64,000 bases of DNA from Gymnopus androsaceus JB14 (GCA_009733575.1 ML769498.1:62001-126000), one strand, 5' to 3'. Counted from the first letter of the stretch, positions 1-10,960 are shown. Notes: generated by a model not told the origin, from the letters alone. Made by a program: numbers and translations.

Positions 1-29
1 CCAACTTGCGATGAACTACAGTGTCTTGG

Positions 30-1679
30 TATTAAAAGAACATCTGCTGAGGTATTCAGTACATTTAAAGAGTATCTGAACTTGAAAGTTATGAGTTCTG
101 CCCACTGACAACCACCCTCAAACCCTCCGCTTCGAGATTCTTCAACGGTCCGTAGATCTCCTCGTCCACATCCCGATTCGTGAAACGCATGACGACCGAG
201 CGCAGACAGGCAAGAGTTTCACCGCCACGAGTCGACGAACAATCACTCCCGCCAGTGAAGGCTTCAGGATTCCACCTTGAAGAAATCATATCTACGAAAT
301 CCCTATCGCTGAAGTCTGAGCCACTGAACGTGAGTGAAATACTCTGTCAGTTTTGTTACCAGTGCTGAAGAACGGGAAGCATGCAAACTTTGCAGAAGGC
401 ATGAAGTTATAGGACTAGTATCTGATACTTTGGAATCATCCATGGTAAGATCAAGCAGAGAGGGAAGGCGATGAAGAAGATCGATGAGATCTGAGTCCGA
501 AGAGTGGGATGAATTTAATAGAGGGTCGTGAGGCGAAAAGAGGAACTCGATATGAACATGTTCAGCTCATCTTTAGGCCAGGGGTCTGCGTATTTACTCG
601 CATTCTTCGATGTGAAGAGAGGTTAAGGAAGGGCATATCATCGAGGAAAAAACAATTGCCAGCGAGTTGTAGAGACATCCTGGAGAGAGTGAAAATGATA
701 ACATTTCTACAACAGGTGCTGTTATAGCAGGCTCACATCGTACAAATTGGGTTTCAAGAAGCTGTCGAAAGCGCAACTCTCTGAGATGAGAACACAATTT
801 GAACACATTTTCCATGTTATCGGTGAATTGAGCGATTTCAAGCATGGTGAGTTGCTTCCAGGGAAAGTTATGCCGAGGCAGATTCTCCAAAGGAATCGTC
901 CCAACCTGAACTTGCGCAAATTGGGTGCATCCTGGAAGAGGTCTAATCGAAATGGAGAATGAATGAGGATGCTTGGAATTGCAAGTTACCTCTAGTAGTG
1001 GGAATCGCATAGGAATCATTGAACTCATGAGAGCCCTCCACACTTTCGACTGCACTCGAAGCTTCTTCCAAGCGGGTACAACATCCAATGAAGGGTAGTA
1101 CAGATAACTAAATGGTGTGGCTTCAAGCTGTTCGCCATGCTTCTCGCTGAGTGTAAGAGTGAGAGGAGATTGTTGTGAAGAGGCGAGGTAGAGGTCCAAA
1201 ATGGGGAAGGAAGGTAGGCTGAAAGATGTGTACATCTTAATATGTATACAAGACCATATATCAGGCAAAGACTTCGCCAGAGACCTCCATCGCGAACATA
1301 CACTGCTAATTGTCAGTGCAGGCATGGTTTCCAACCTTTTCGATGTAAGCTCGTTCGTATCGCACGCAAAGCCGAAAATGGAGAGGAAAGTCTCGTTTGG
1401 CAATCTACGAATGGGTGACCTGAGCGCGCATAAAGAAGCTGCGTACTTTTCCAGGTGCTGACGACGAGCCTCCAGGCGATGAAGTTCGGATTGCACACGG
1501 TAGATCTCGAAATTGCAGTCCTCGAGATCTTTGTCTAGATCTGCAAGGGTTCTAGACATTTCCATTTCATCCACAGATTGAACCGCAGGGCCATATTCTG
1601 CCCGTAACCTTCTCTGTATGTCTTCCAATTTGTCGATGTCGGCGTGTTGATGAAAGTTCTCCGTTTCTGAAGCCATCAT
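30..1679 (-). pseudogene. F-box/LRR-type protein gene, copy 1, decayed
   Basis: The minus strand encodes an agaricomycete F-box protein starting at 1679 (MMASETENFHQH). An N-terminal coiled coil of about 80 residues, rich in E, L and R, is followed by an F-box-like segment (RRLPNETFLSIFGFACD) and then LRR-like sequence. Proteins of this family act as SCF ubiquitin-ligase substrate adaptors; that is family knowledge. The frame stops at 594. The C-terminal end (VVMRFTNRDVDEEIYGPLKN, ending at 89) lies in another frame. Comparison with the copy at 42060-43632 shows single-base insertions near 345, 497 and 597 and a 2-bp loss near 523. The frame around 860-960 is also shifted relative to copy 2. 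A pseudogene is most likely. Undetected introns are a weaker alternative. Confidence 0.7.
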
Positions 1680-1906
1680 GAACTGTTGCTCTTGTTTAGA
1701 ACAGGATAATATAATGGCTTACACAGGCTACACACCAAAGAGTCAATCCCGTTTGAGAGAAGATCTGCTAGAATAAGCGCTCTGTATCTTCAATAAACCT
1801 AACCTCAATAACTTAGGCAACAAATCTAGATATGCAGCTGATAACTCAACTCACTGTCACTTATTGCTCGCTTCCATCCACTTAGACTCACTTTATCACA
1901 TCTACT

Positions 1907-3151
1907 ATGAAACAAAAAAACGAGCGCCGACTTCCTGACGAAATCTTCGCTCTCATCATTGAATGGCTCGATGACCAGACTTCTCTCCAGAATACGGCGC
2001 TAGTGTGCAAAGACTTTACGTTCTTCTCTCAACAATGCTTCTTCAAAGAGATCGATTTTGGAGACAATTCGTACATGACCGAAGGGCGCTTTCCTTGGAT
2101 CAGTCGTTTTGTTGCTCTTCTACGTGATCCACATTCGGGTTTCTTGGGCAATTTCGTCCAAAAACTCGATTTTTGGGGGTATCCAGTTGGACGAGAACCG
2201 GAGGATCTCGAAGCCGATATGAAGTCCATCCTGCAAGCACTGCCGTTCCTCACCAAGCTCATGATAGAGTCCCCATCTTTACAGCTTTTTCGGGCGATCG
2301 GGATGTTTTTGGGCGGAAAATTGGAAGAACTTTGGCTCGACGGCGTATACCTTGGTGGACTTGACGAGTTCCGGATTTTCCAAGGAATGCTAACGTCTTT
2401 GACCGCTTTGAAGTCTCTTTCAATTCGTCATTGCACGGGCCTGAAAGATCAAGTACTCGCTCTTCCCACTTCGTTAAGAGCTGCTTCTTTCGCCCTCACT
2501 GATGAATCTATCCTGCACGCTATCGGATTAGGGATGGAGGCGCCATCCCAAATTTCCACTCTTTTCCTGGACTTTGATACTGGGGTCAACGATTATAGCA
2601 TATTGTGGAGAGTGCTTGGGCTTGACACTGTAGTTGTTCTGGATGTGGGAACTGCCCGACAGCATACCTTCGTCCCAGGTAAGTTACGTTCTTTCAGGTC
2701 TACTGTTACTAATTGTTCATCTTACTACAGCAATGGATATTTTTGCGCAAGGCTTGAGAGTACGGCGGACTCATAATAACCTGCTTTCAAATGACTTCCG
2801 TTGCCGCGTTCTTCGTTCAGTTCATTCCCAGCCTTTCTAACTCTGTTCGAGAAATATGCGTCGACTTTGTGGCCACACATATGCATAGTTCACCAGGTCG
2901 CAAACTCAAACACTGGATTGAGTTGGGACGCAGTGCTAATGAGGAGATATGAGCTGGGATTGTTGGAACGCATCCAGTTCAGGTGCACCAGACGTATAGA
3001 TGTGCTGGGCTATCATGCAAAGTACGGATTCCAGCTCACTGTGGATTTTGACCGAACAATCTTGGCCCTCATAGAGAGCTTGTTGCCTCGGTCTCAAAGG
3101 ATAGGACTAATCGAGGTTAATGATAGAATGTTCTTCGAACCTGTTCTGTGA
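1907..3151 (+). CDS. F-box protein (divergent neighbour), probably broken at 3' end
   Basis: ATG at 1907 opens an F-box motif within the first 30 residues (RRLPDEIFALIIEWLDDQTS), followed by LRR-like sequence with many Leu and Trp. An intron at 2679-2730 (GTAAGT...CTACAG, 52 nt) is clear. A second at about 2760-2820 (GTACGG...TTCAG) keeps the frame and yields SNSVREICVDF, then a stop near 2950. The tail that follows (RRIDVLGYHAKYGFQLTVDF, ending at 3151) is in a different frame, so a 1-nt lesion or unseen intron lies near 2950. The gene is divergent from copy 1 of the F-box gene with about 230 bp between the start codons. F-box proteins are SCF substrate adaptors by family. The 5' half is well supported and the 3' structure is not. 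Confidence 0.6.
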
Positions 3152-3698
3152 TGTTAGGTGTAATTTTAGTTGAATTTTAGTACCCACTCATATAAAATAA
3201 TCATTAGGCGTCATACGAGATTGGTCAAAGTAGATCATTATGACATTCCGACCTCGGTTCCAGGTGCAGAACTTCAGAGTCTTCTCGCAGCGCTCTTACC
3301 ATTTATACACAAATGCACAAATCGCAAAAACCATGAATACCAGCTTTGTTAACTGGTTTTTTTGATACTGTCAATGATTGTAAGGAGGTAGATCTAAAGC
3401 AGTCCCCTCTGAGAGGAGCTAAGAGGTTGACGCCGAAAATAAAAAAACTTCGAGGGGTTTTCACAGAATGATTGGTCTCCAAGCTAGTAAGGAGGTATTG
3501 ATCTTGCGGAAAATTGACCTCAGCATGTAATGAACCCAACGCTTGCATTTATGTGAACATCTTTTCCTAGTAAATCATTGAAGTTTAGTGGGCGTATATT
3601 TAAACGTGATAGTTCGATAGATATTGCGGCTACATGTGCGCACAAATATTAGGAAGAATGGAATGACAATGTATATAAGTAAGAAGAAGAAAGAAAAC
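3152..3698. other. Intergenic region between F-box gene and GH3 gene
   Basis: Two convergent genes end here, the F-box gene from the left and the beta-glucosidase from the right. I see only short unsupported ORFs and AT-rich sequence, with no repeat or RNA gene. Confidence 0.5.
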
Positions 3699-6679
3699 TC
3701 AGGATACAGTCAAGTTGACCATCGTCTTGATATCGCGGGAACTGGCTCCGACAGCAAGCGTATACTCTCCCGTTGCAATGGCCCACTCCTGGGCACCGAC
3801 ATCCCAGTACGCCAAGTCCCGGTTCTGCAAAGTAAATCTCGCAGTCCCCGACGAGCCAGCTTCAAGTGTAACCTTGTCAAAACCTCGCAATTGTCGGACA
3901 GGCTGGTCCGCTTTATCAGGGAATGTGATGTACAGCTGAGCTACTTCCGAGCCGGCGAGCGTGCCAACATTCTTGATGTTAACGGAGACCGTAAGGGCAT
4001 CGTACCAGAGATCCTCACGTCCACCGACGATCAAGGCCCCAGTCATATATCCTGAGGATAAGGAACCATTTTGCATAGTGATAGAAGCGGAAGAGTACGC
4101 AAAATTGGTGTAGGAAAGACCAAACCCGAATTCGAAGCGAGGCTCGAGGCCTTGCTGATCGAAATATTTGTAGTCGATGTAGTTTCCTTCGGAAAAAGAA
4201 CAGATTTCATCGTCGCAGACTTTAAAGTGCGATACTTGGGACTCGTTCTTAGGGATGGTGAAAGGAAGACGCGCAGAAGGATTGACATCTCCATAAAGTA
4301 CGTCAATAATGGAGTAGCCTGATTCTGTTATGAATTTTATTAACGAGATTATTCCAAGCCAAATGAATACTAACCTTGACCCAACAGACTTCCAAAGAGG
4401 ACAGACTTCACATTCTCGTGTTCGATCCATGCATCCATTACACGAGGGCCGACTGAGTTCAAAACAACCTGGGATGACAGAGTGATTGAGCAACAATCAA
4501 GCTAGAGGAAAAAGCGAGACTTACAATAGTGTTGTTACAATTGTCTGCAACAATATTCACAAGAGTGTCCTGGTCCGCGTTCCTGAGTTCAGAGCGATCT
4601 CCACCCTCTCCAGACAATGAGTTGAGGAATACGACACAATATTCTGCTGCAGACGCATAGTTCGAGATTCCCGGCGTCATACCGGTGCCGTAGTATGAAC
4701 TTCCGGAGTCTGATGAATTGGAGTTGGGAGAGTCGATGCTCCATGCATCAAACAAAGTCAAATTGCTGGTATATGTATCGTTGAGGAGCCAGGTCAACAT
4801 AGTACCATCCTCGCGAGCCTAGAATGTATTTGTTAGGAACTTGTATCCGTGCTCAAAGCTTTGGAATAGACCTTCTCGATAAACGCATGTTGAGGAGTAA
4901 CTACATATGCAGTCGCACCACCGCCACTTCCTCCAGGTGTAGTGGCATGCCCTTGGTACGTATCTGGCTGACCGCCAACAGTGAAAGCCACTGAAAAATT
5001 CCTCGTTAGAACCCATCGCACGAGATTTAGAAGCGAAAATATACAATTGGGTCCAGCCATAGGCGCTCCAGCGTGAGCACCAAAAATGGCAACATAAAGT
5101 GGATCGCGAAGCGGAAGAGTGTTGTTATCATTCTTCAATAGCACGAGGGATGCTGCACCGACTTGACGAATAATTTCCTTGTGGTTCGCTCTAAGCCTCT
5201 TGCTTCGGTACCCAGTAAAACCGGTGTTCTCAGGCTGGTCAGCGGTGTCAAGACCAGCATGATACCAAGCTATGAGCTACAATAACGCTGAGAGTAAATT
5301 TATTGCTCGTGAGTGGAAAATTCTGTAAGACTCACGCTGCGAACAGCCATGTCATCCAGGCGATCCTGCGTGAGCGAACTATTCGATATACCCGCAAGTA
5401 TGGCGTCGCTTGTCCATATGGTAGACCCACTAGCATAATCCAAACCGGAGTTGGCAGAACCAAAAGCCTAGTGAATAGTATGGACTGGCCAAAGATATGA
5501 AATACGGTAGGAAACTCACGGTCCTCTGGGCAGATACATCTGCATAGACAAGCCCAGGGAATCCCATCTCGGATTTGAGCATCTTATTCAGCAAAGTAGC
5601 GGTTTCGCAGGCATACGTTTCATTTAAACGATTCATGCTGCACCTTGATACGATATGTTAGTAACAAAGAATAAAGATCAGCTTGGGGATAAGCTCACAT
5701 CAATGCACCCATTCCAGCTTTAATGGAATCGGAAAATGGGCGAAGGTAAGTCTCATGAAGTGCCTTGTCATCGAGAGTGACACTGTACGAGTCACTAAAG
5801 GAAAGATTCAAATGGTCGCTATCCATTCCACCGATTGCCTCTCGATTTGTCTCCTGCTCATTCAAAATGAAGTGCTAGCGAGAGAGAGAATGAGTCAAAA
5901 CCATCTAATGCGTTCCGACGATTTACCTTCCCTCCGACGACTATACCAGCACTTCCAATGGCCCTGGTAGCGATTCCGAAAGTGATGCCATTCAAATAAG
6001 AATCGGGTCCGTAACCCTCGACTCCACGTCCTGGATAACGAGTTGAGGTAAACCTCGGCAGGATATCGCACAGAAAGCCTTACCACCCCATGGAGAACGA
6101 CCCAATGGCTGCGACATTGGCCCATTGATGACTTGGGCACCAGCATAATAATGCTACAAAGAGTGTTAGATTTAGTACAAGACGTCCTGAAAAGGAAGCA
6201 CTTACCTCTTTCCCAACAGCAGTATAGTGTCGGTTCACGAGGTCTTTGTCCCAGGTCATAGCGACAGCTAAACCAGCTGAGAACTCGGAAACGTAGAAAG
6301 ATAGCATGGGTGAGATGACATTGTCGTCAAAGTCTAACGCAGTGAAGTTTTGAGATGTGATGTCCGACCCGGTTATGAGCTCGATTTTTTTCCTGTAATT
6401 GGAAGGGAATTCAGCCGAACATTCTGGTAAAACTTGATAAGCACCAACTTCGTTGGTGAGCTTGGAAACAAATGCAACGGCCTTCTGGTAGGCGACCTCC
6501 CACTCTCCGAGATTTACTAGGATAGTGATCGATTAGCACCACTTACCGCTGTCAAAAAGAAGAGACATACTTGATCCAGAGGAAAGGAGAGCAGTCTCGT
6601 TGTAGGAAGAGGCGCAGGCGGCAGACAATATCTGAGAAAAGAATGTGAAGACCAAAGGAACGGCAAGTATCACTTTCAT
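3699..6679 (-). CDS. Glycoside hydrolase family 3 beta-glucosidase, secreted
   Basis: The gene starts at 6679 with a signal peptide (MKVILAVPLVFTFFSQILSA) and ends at 3699. Many short introns separate exons that follow the GH3 order: the N-terminal barrel (about 6500-5330), the beta-sandwich and the fibronectin III-like C-terminus. Recognisable pieces are VSEFSAGLAVAMTWDKDL, GVEGYGPDSYLNGITFG, VLLKNDNNTLPLR, FGFGLSYTNFAYSS and GSEVAQLYITFPD. The family hydrolyses terminal beta-glucosides, usually outside the cell during cellulose or glucan breakdown. The nucleophile region reads GFPGLVYADVSAQRT instead of the usual SDW. The Asp is kept but its neighbours differ. A LINE has inserted about 75 bp upstream of the ATG in opposite orientation, possibly disturbing the promoter. 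A 5' fragment of a paralogue lies at 25951-27305. I saw no frame break, but exon edges were not all solved. Confidence 0.85.
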
Positions 6680-6737
6680 GGTGGCCAACCGGGTTTCCCA
6701 AACTTCAATGCTATCATGTTTATAAATTCACTCAGGC

Positions 6738-6753
6738 AGAAGTAATTCCCGCA
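6738..6753 (+). repeat. Target-site duplication, left copy
   Basis: The 16-bp sequence agaagtaattcccgca at 6738-6753 recurs at 8564-8579, immediately after the poly(A) tail. This is the expected signature of target-primed LINE insertion. The first base of the right copy may belong to the poly(A) tract, so the certain length is 15 bp. Confidence 0.9.
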
Positions 6754-8527
6754 CCAACTGCAGAAGCCCATATAAATGTTATGGAAAAGCAGCACAACTA
6801 CTTAACAACCTCCCTGAAAAATGGAACCCACTGGTCAAACAGCCTGAAGACTCTGAACCGGACAGCTTGGATGCCTCAGCACTTGAAAATGGCGAAGTAT
6901 TTGACTGGAGACTTACCACAAAAGGTACACTGGCAGATGCCTTCAGAATCTTTACTGAAGGGGAAAAAAGCACAGCTGTCCCCAATAACGAAAGGGTGGA
7001 TAGTGACCCCTTGCAAGGTAAAGAACGCTACTCAGATGGCTCCTGCACTGACATGAACAGTGAGGAAGCTAGAGCAGGGGCAGGAGTATACTGCCCAGAA
7101 GATGAATCACTAAGCAAGGCAATCCGCCTCCCACAAAACCTTAAACAAACAAGTCCATCAGCAGAAATTGTTGGCATTAAAGAAAGTGCAGAATCAGTGC
7201 CCCTGGAAACAGAACTCACCATTCACAGTGACTCCAGAACATATGTAAAAGGCCTCACAAAACACGCCCAAAAATGGGAAGACAAAGGATACATGGAGGT
7301 AGAAAATGATGGACTGCTAAAAGCAACAATGGCTAGCCTACGTAAACGGAAAACAATAACCAACCTACACTGGGTCAAAGGTCATGCTGGTATTGATGGA
7401 AACGAAAAAGCAGATGAACTTGCTAATGAGGGCCGTCTGAAACAGGCACCAGACACCGTGAACATAGAGGTGGAGAACATCTGGAAACTATCAGGTGCCA
7501 AGCTGAGCAAAGTAACGCAGTCACTTGCATATAAGTTCATAAGGCAGAAAAAGATGAAAACAAGAGCTTACCAAAAAGCCCTGGACCGTCGGGCAACCAA
7601 CATGGGCATTGGCAGAGCCAAAGCTAGTGCAGTCGAAATATGTGGTAAGACACCATCGGATGGAGCTGTATGGAAGTCTATGCACCACAGGGACATCAGC
7701 AGGAAAATCCGAAACTTTCTGTGGATGACAGCCCATAGTGGCTACAAAGTTGGGGAATACTGGGAGACTATACCTACCTACGAAAACAGAGCTCCCTGCA
7801 GAAATTGTGGAGTCACAGAGAACATGGACCACATACTGTTTGAATGCCAGGCACCAGGACAGAAGGAGATCTGGGAATTAGCAGAGAAGCTCTGGGAGAA
7901 TAAAGTTTCTCCATGGATTAAACCACATCTGGGTATTATCCTTAGTTGTGGCCTAACTGATTTTAAAGATGAGAATGAGAACCACCTTACAGGAGACTCA
8001 AGACTTTACCGAATACTAGTGTCGGAGTGCGCTCACCTAATATGGAAACTAAGATGCGAGTGGGTAATCAATGAGAAAGACCCACCATCCGCCAACGAGA
8101 TTCGGAACCGATGGCTATGGACCATAGAGAGCCGATTAAAACTAGACAGGTTACTCACTTCTAGCAAATTCGGCAAGAAAAAACTATCCAAGAAAGTCGT
8201 TTCCGACACTTGGAAGGAGGTCGTATCCGACCAGGACTTCCTCTCAGGAGAATTACTCGGAGAGGTCGGGGTTTTAGTGGGTAGACGCGTCGGCATGGGG
8301 TAGGGAGAGTAAGTATGTTTATGATTTATGTTTATGCTAATTTATTACAGATAGAGATGGAGGATGGAGGCCGACACGGAGTCCCACACGGGGTGCGATA
8401 TGCACCTGTGCGTAATGCATTCCCTCGAGTGGATTCTTATCATATACCTTGCTTGGCTCATTGCCTTGCACACCTTAGCGGCCGGAGGGAAACGACTTGG
8501 TCGTTATCCCAAAGGAGGCACGCTCCA

Positions 8528-8564
<37 letters not shown>
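6754..8564 (+). mobile_element. 5'-truncated LINE (non-LTR retrotransposon) with poly(A) tail
   Basis: The element is bounded by target-site duplications (6738-6753 and 8564-8579) and ends in an uninterrupted run of about 36 A residues (8529-8564). It begins inside ORF2, so most of the reverse-transcriptase part is missing, as is usual for aborted reverse transcription. What remains is an open frame with RNase H and a C-terminal zinc-knuckle-like motif, then about 225 bp of 3' UTR. A long pure A-tail and perfect duplications point to a recent insertion. It is most like fungal Tad1/L1-type elements that carry RNase H. The clade is an inference. Confidence 0.9.
6756..8303 (+). CDS. LINE ORF2 C-terminal part: RNase H plus CCHC-like motif (partial)
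   Basis: The frame is already open at the truncation point (6756), so no native start codon is present. The RNase H domain shows its acidic residues in order: YSDGSCTDMN (first Asp), AEIVGIKESAE (Glu), HSDSRTYVKGL (second Asp) and HWVKGHAGIDGNEKADELAN (His and last Asp). Further on, CRNCGVTENMDHILFEC matches a C-x2-C-x7-H-x4-C knuckle typical of the ORF2 C-terminus. RNase H degrades RNA in the cDNA hybrid during retrotransposition. No stop or frameshift interrupts the frame, but without reverse transcriptase and endonuclease the copy cannot be autonomous. Context and base use are unlike the neighbouring host genes. Confidence 0.9.
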   Translation, partial: NCRSPYKCYGKAAQLLNNLPEKWNPLVKQPEDSEPDSLDASALENGEVFDWRLTTKGTLADAFRIFTEGEKSTAVPNNERVDSDPLQGKERYSDGSCTDMNSEEARAGAGVYCPEDESLSKAIRLPQNLKQTSPSAEIVGIKESAESVPLETELTIHSDSRTYVKGLTKHAQKWEDKGYMEVENDGLLKATMASLRKRKTITNLHWVKGHAGIDGNEKADELANEGRLKQAPDTVNIEVENIWKLSGAKLSKVTQSLAYKFIRQKKMKTRAYQKALDRRATNMGIGRAKASAVEICGKTPSDGAVWKSMHHRDISRKIRNFLWMTAHSGYKVGEYWETIPTYENRAPCRNCGVTENMDHILFECQAPGQKEIWELAEKLWENKVSPWIKPHLGIILSCGLTDFKDENENHLTGDSRLYRILVSECAHLIWKLRCEWVINEKDPPSANEIRNRWLWTIESRLKLDRLLTSSKFGKKKLSKKVVSDTWKEVVSDQDFLSGELLGEVGVLVGRRVGMG

Positions 8565-8566
<2 letters not shown>

Positions 8567-8579
8567 AGTAATTCCCGCA
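8564..8579 (+). repeat. Target-site duplication, right copy
   Basis: This is the second copy of agaagtaattcccgca directly after the LINE poly(A) run. It matches 6738-6753 exactly and fixes the 3' boundary of the element. Confidence 0.9.
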
Positions 8580-9180
8580 TCATGCGCACTCCAGGTACAA
8601 CGACCAACAACGCTGGATCGGATCTTCGCGCACATTACCAAGCTATCAACATAGAGGAAGGAAGGAAGGAATATTAGATCTTTCGGTCGCGGCAATCAAT
8701 GTACAACATCGGAGACCAACGCCAGGTCTATCTGCCGCTGCCACTCTCGTTTTCAGTCACCGAAGATAACAAAATCCTCCTCGTTTCTGTTTCCATTGTG
8801 CAAAACACGGATGGGCTTGTGTTCTCCTGTTTACCTCTATCATCAGCTCAAACACTTCATAAAGAAGAATTCTGAGCCTCATACATGATGATAGACTTTT
8901 CCTAGAATGCGGAAGGGTAGATGCGCTGGTTGATGCGCGGGTTGATGCGCTCTCTTGCGGTACAGTATTATCATCGATCAAAAAGACGGGCGCCGATTTT
9001 CGGATAATTCTATTTACCAACCTGCCCGAACACAATCCCTCATTTTGACACATATCGTAACAACCCGGCCTACAGATTGTTTTCGTTGAGGTTATGAAGC
9101 GGCGGAGGTTCGGAGTGATGTGACTGAGGACCGGTGAATTTTAGCATTATTATATTCTCAATTGTAGTGAAGAAATCTGA
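8580..9180. other. Intergenic, pre-insertion flank of GH3 promoter
   Basis: This stretch was contiguous with the GH3 upstream region before the LINE insertion. It contains only short ORFs, including one on the minus strand at 8757-9053 that I do not recognise and do not believe. No repeat or RNA gene was seen. Confidence 0.4.
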
Positions 9181-9181
9181 A

Positions 9182-9753
9182 CCAGGAAAAGCCCTAAAGG
9201 GCCCTGGGCCCTACCATACAAATTTAGGGCCGATCAGCCCTACATAGGCCCTACAAGTCTGGGCGCCAAAAGTCCGATCGATAGGTGAGCTCAGAAGTAA
9301 AGTATCACTTATGGCATTCTTACGGGGCGCCGGCCCCGGGGCGACCACTGCGCATGGTGCGTTGAGGGAACTATGTTCCCCCAAACCCCTTCCTTTTTGC
9401 TGCCGTGAGCCCACTGCGTGGTGCCTCCGCTGCGCGGGGCTTTCTCTTCCTTTCTCTCATTTTTCTGTCCAAAAATATCCAAGTTAAGTAATAAACTATT
9501 TATTATTGACTCTGATTGCGGCGCCGGCCACGACGGCCACTGCGTGGAGCACTGGGAGGAAACTACATTTCCCCCAGACCCCTTCCTAATGCTGCCGTGA
9601 GCCCACTGCATGGTGCTTGCACTGCGCGGGCCTTTGCTTGCTTTTCTCTCCTCTGGACTTAATCGGCGGGAACAGCAAACCGGCAATGAAGATGATCGAG
9701 ACGATGGGGCCCTAAGGGCCCCAGCTGAGAACTGATCTTAGGGCCTTTCCTAG
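9182..9753. repeat. MITE-like GGGCC-rich element with internal 125-bp repeat
   Basis: The ends are imperfectly inverted: aggaaaagccctaaa at 9184-9198 matches the reverse complement of cttagggcctttcct at 9731-9745 at most positions. Both ends are rich in GGGCCC. Inside, two copies of a roughly 125-bp module lie about 190 bp apart, starting near 9328 and 9521. They share ggcgccggcc, ccactgcg, cccccaaaccccttcct-like and gctgccgtgagcccactgc tracts. No transposase is present. It resembles a non-autonomous terminal-inverted-repeat element. I could not define a target-site duplication, so the class is uncertain. Confidence 0.45.
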
Positions 9754-9963
9754 TACAGAGGTTTAATGGAATTGTATGATGAAGGTTAAGTATGTTTGAT
9801 CATCGCTCTTTCCGGTGCTCCACCGTTCTCACCAGCATCCTTAGCACCTCCTTAGAGCTCAATCATCTATCTTGCCATTGAGAAAGCTTGAATCCAGTTT
9901 CATCAGGAAAAACTGTTTGGGCCTTGGATGGCCTGAAGTTAACCTCAAGGTAACTCAAAGACA

Positions 9964-10241
9964 CCTAGGCCACCTAGGCCACCTAGGTTGCCTAGGTTCC
10001 TTTAGGATGACCTAGGAATTAGGGGGTGGACTTTTGACAACCTGAGTCACCTGAGAAAACCTGAGAAAACCTGAGAAAACCTGAGAAAACCTGAGAAACC
10101 TGAGAAAACCTGAGGAAACCTGGAAGAACCCTGGGGAAACCTCAGGCAGCCTGAGATAGTCCTAGGTAACCTAGGAGGCCTAGGCTGCCTAGGCTATCCC
10201 AAGTCTAGCCTCTGTAACCTAGGAGGCTTAGGTTACCTAGG
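9964..10241. repeat. Minisatellite: clustered CCTAGG palindromes and CCTGAGAAAA tandem repeats
   Basis: Eleven CCTAGG palindromes fall within about 280 bp (9964-10241), arranged in two groups. Between them lies a 10-bp tandem repeat, cctgagaaaa, with four perfect and several variant copies (10041-10130). The flanking groups are rough mirror or inverted versions of each other (cctaggttgcctagg against cctaggctgcctagg). No coding potential is seen. Confidence 0.8.
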
Positions 10242-10279
10242 CTATCCTTGGCCCAGACCATTTTTCCTGATGTTGTACC

Positions 10280-10960
10280 TTGCCTCTTTATTATATCATC
10301 TTTCGGATGTCAGTTTCGCTGCCATTGTCTAGTCCTTCTTTTCCAGTCGTCTGTTTTCAGTGCATACAAAAAGTGCTGGTTATCAGTCATCTGTCTTCAG
10401 TGCTAATATATTCCTGTCCCTGGTCTTCATTCCAGTCTACTTCACCCTCATCCAGTCTGACTCCCACCTCTATATCCAACTGTACAAGTGATGTTAGAGC
10501 CGTCAAGCCAAATTGCGGACTTGGTGCTGAAGATATTGGAGGGATTGAGAGACCAAATTGGCTGAGGTCAAAAGGTAGAATATATTGATTTAGTTACTTG
10601 TGACATTCTCAGTGGGCTCTGCGGAGGGCTCCGCCTATGCCAACAGGGTTGCTCCAGAGGCAACTTATTGAAAGAGGGTTGTAGTGGGATTGCATTCAGG
10701 CAGCGGGGTTGATTAATAGAATTATCCCCAATTTTCAGTTTGTTCGGTAGTTCTAGTACCAAAGTTCTCCAAAGTTCTATACCTGGGAAGCGGAAATTGG
10801 AGGAAGCAGAAATCGGATGATGGTCCGGTGAATCGGCAGGCCCATGGCAACTGTAAATTGACTGTAAATAATCATCATATTGTAGGTTTAATTGATTATC
10901 ATGCCTCCCATTGCAACAAAATGAGTGAACACAAGCTGCTATCACACTGCCAATAATTAT
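10280..10960. other. Repeat-derived sequence, no gene
   Basis: Short ORFs only. The stretch tgcctcccattgcaacaaa near 10900, with the following cacaagctgctat, also occurs inverted at 12440-12495. This block is therefore a second partial copy of the 5' end of the Harbinger-like gene described at 11719-12514. Confidence 0.5.

Noticed and set aside
8315..8677. Plus-strand ORFs crossing the poly(A) run, giving poly-Lys proteins
   Set aside because: They are the LINE 3' UTR and A-tail translated; the Lys run is the A-run itself.
9309..9686. 125-codon minus-strand ORF
   Set aside because: It lies entirely in the GGGCC-rich repeat element and reflects its internal duplication; no protein family recognised.
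10041..10130. CCTGAGAAAA tandem array considered as a CRISPR-like array
   Set aside because: Units are directly adjacent without unique spacers, and the surrounding genome is eukaryotic.
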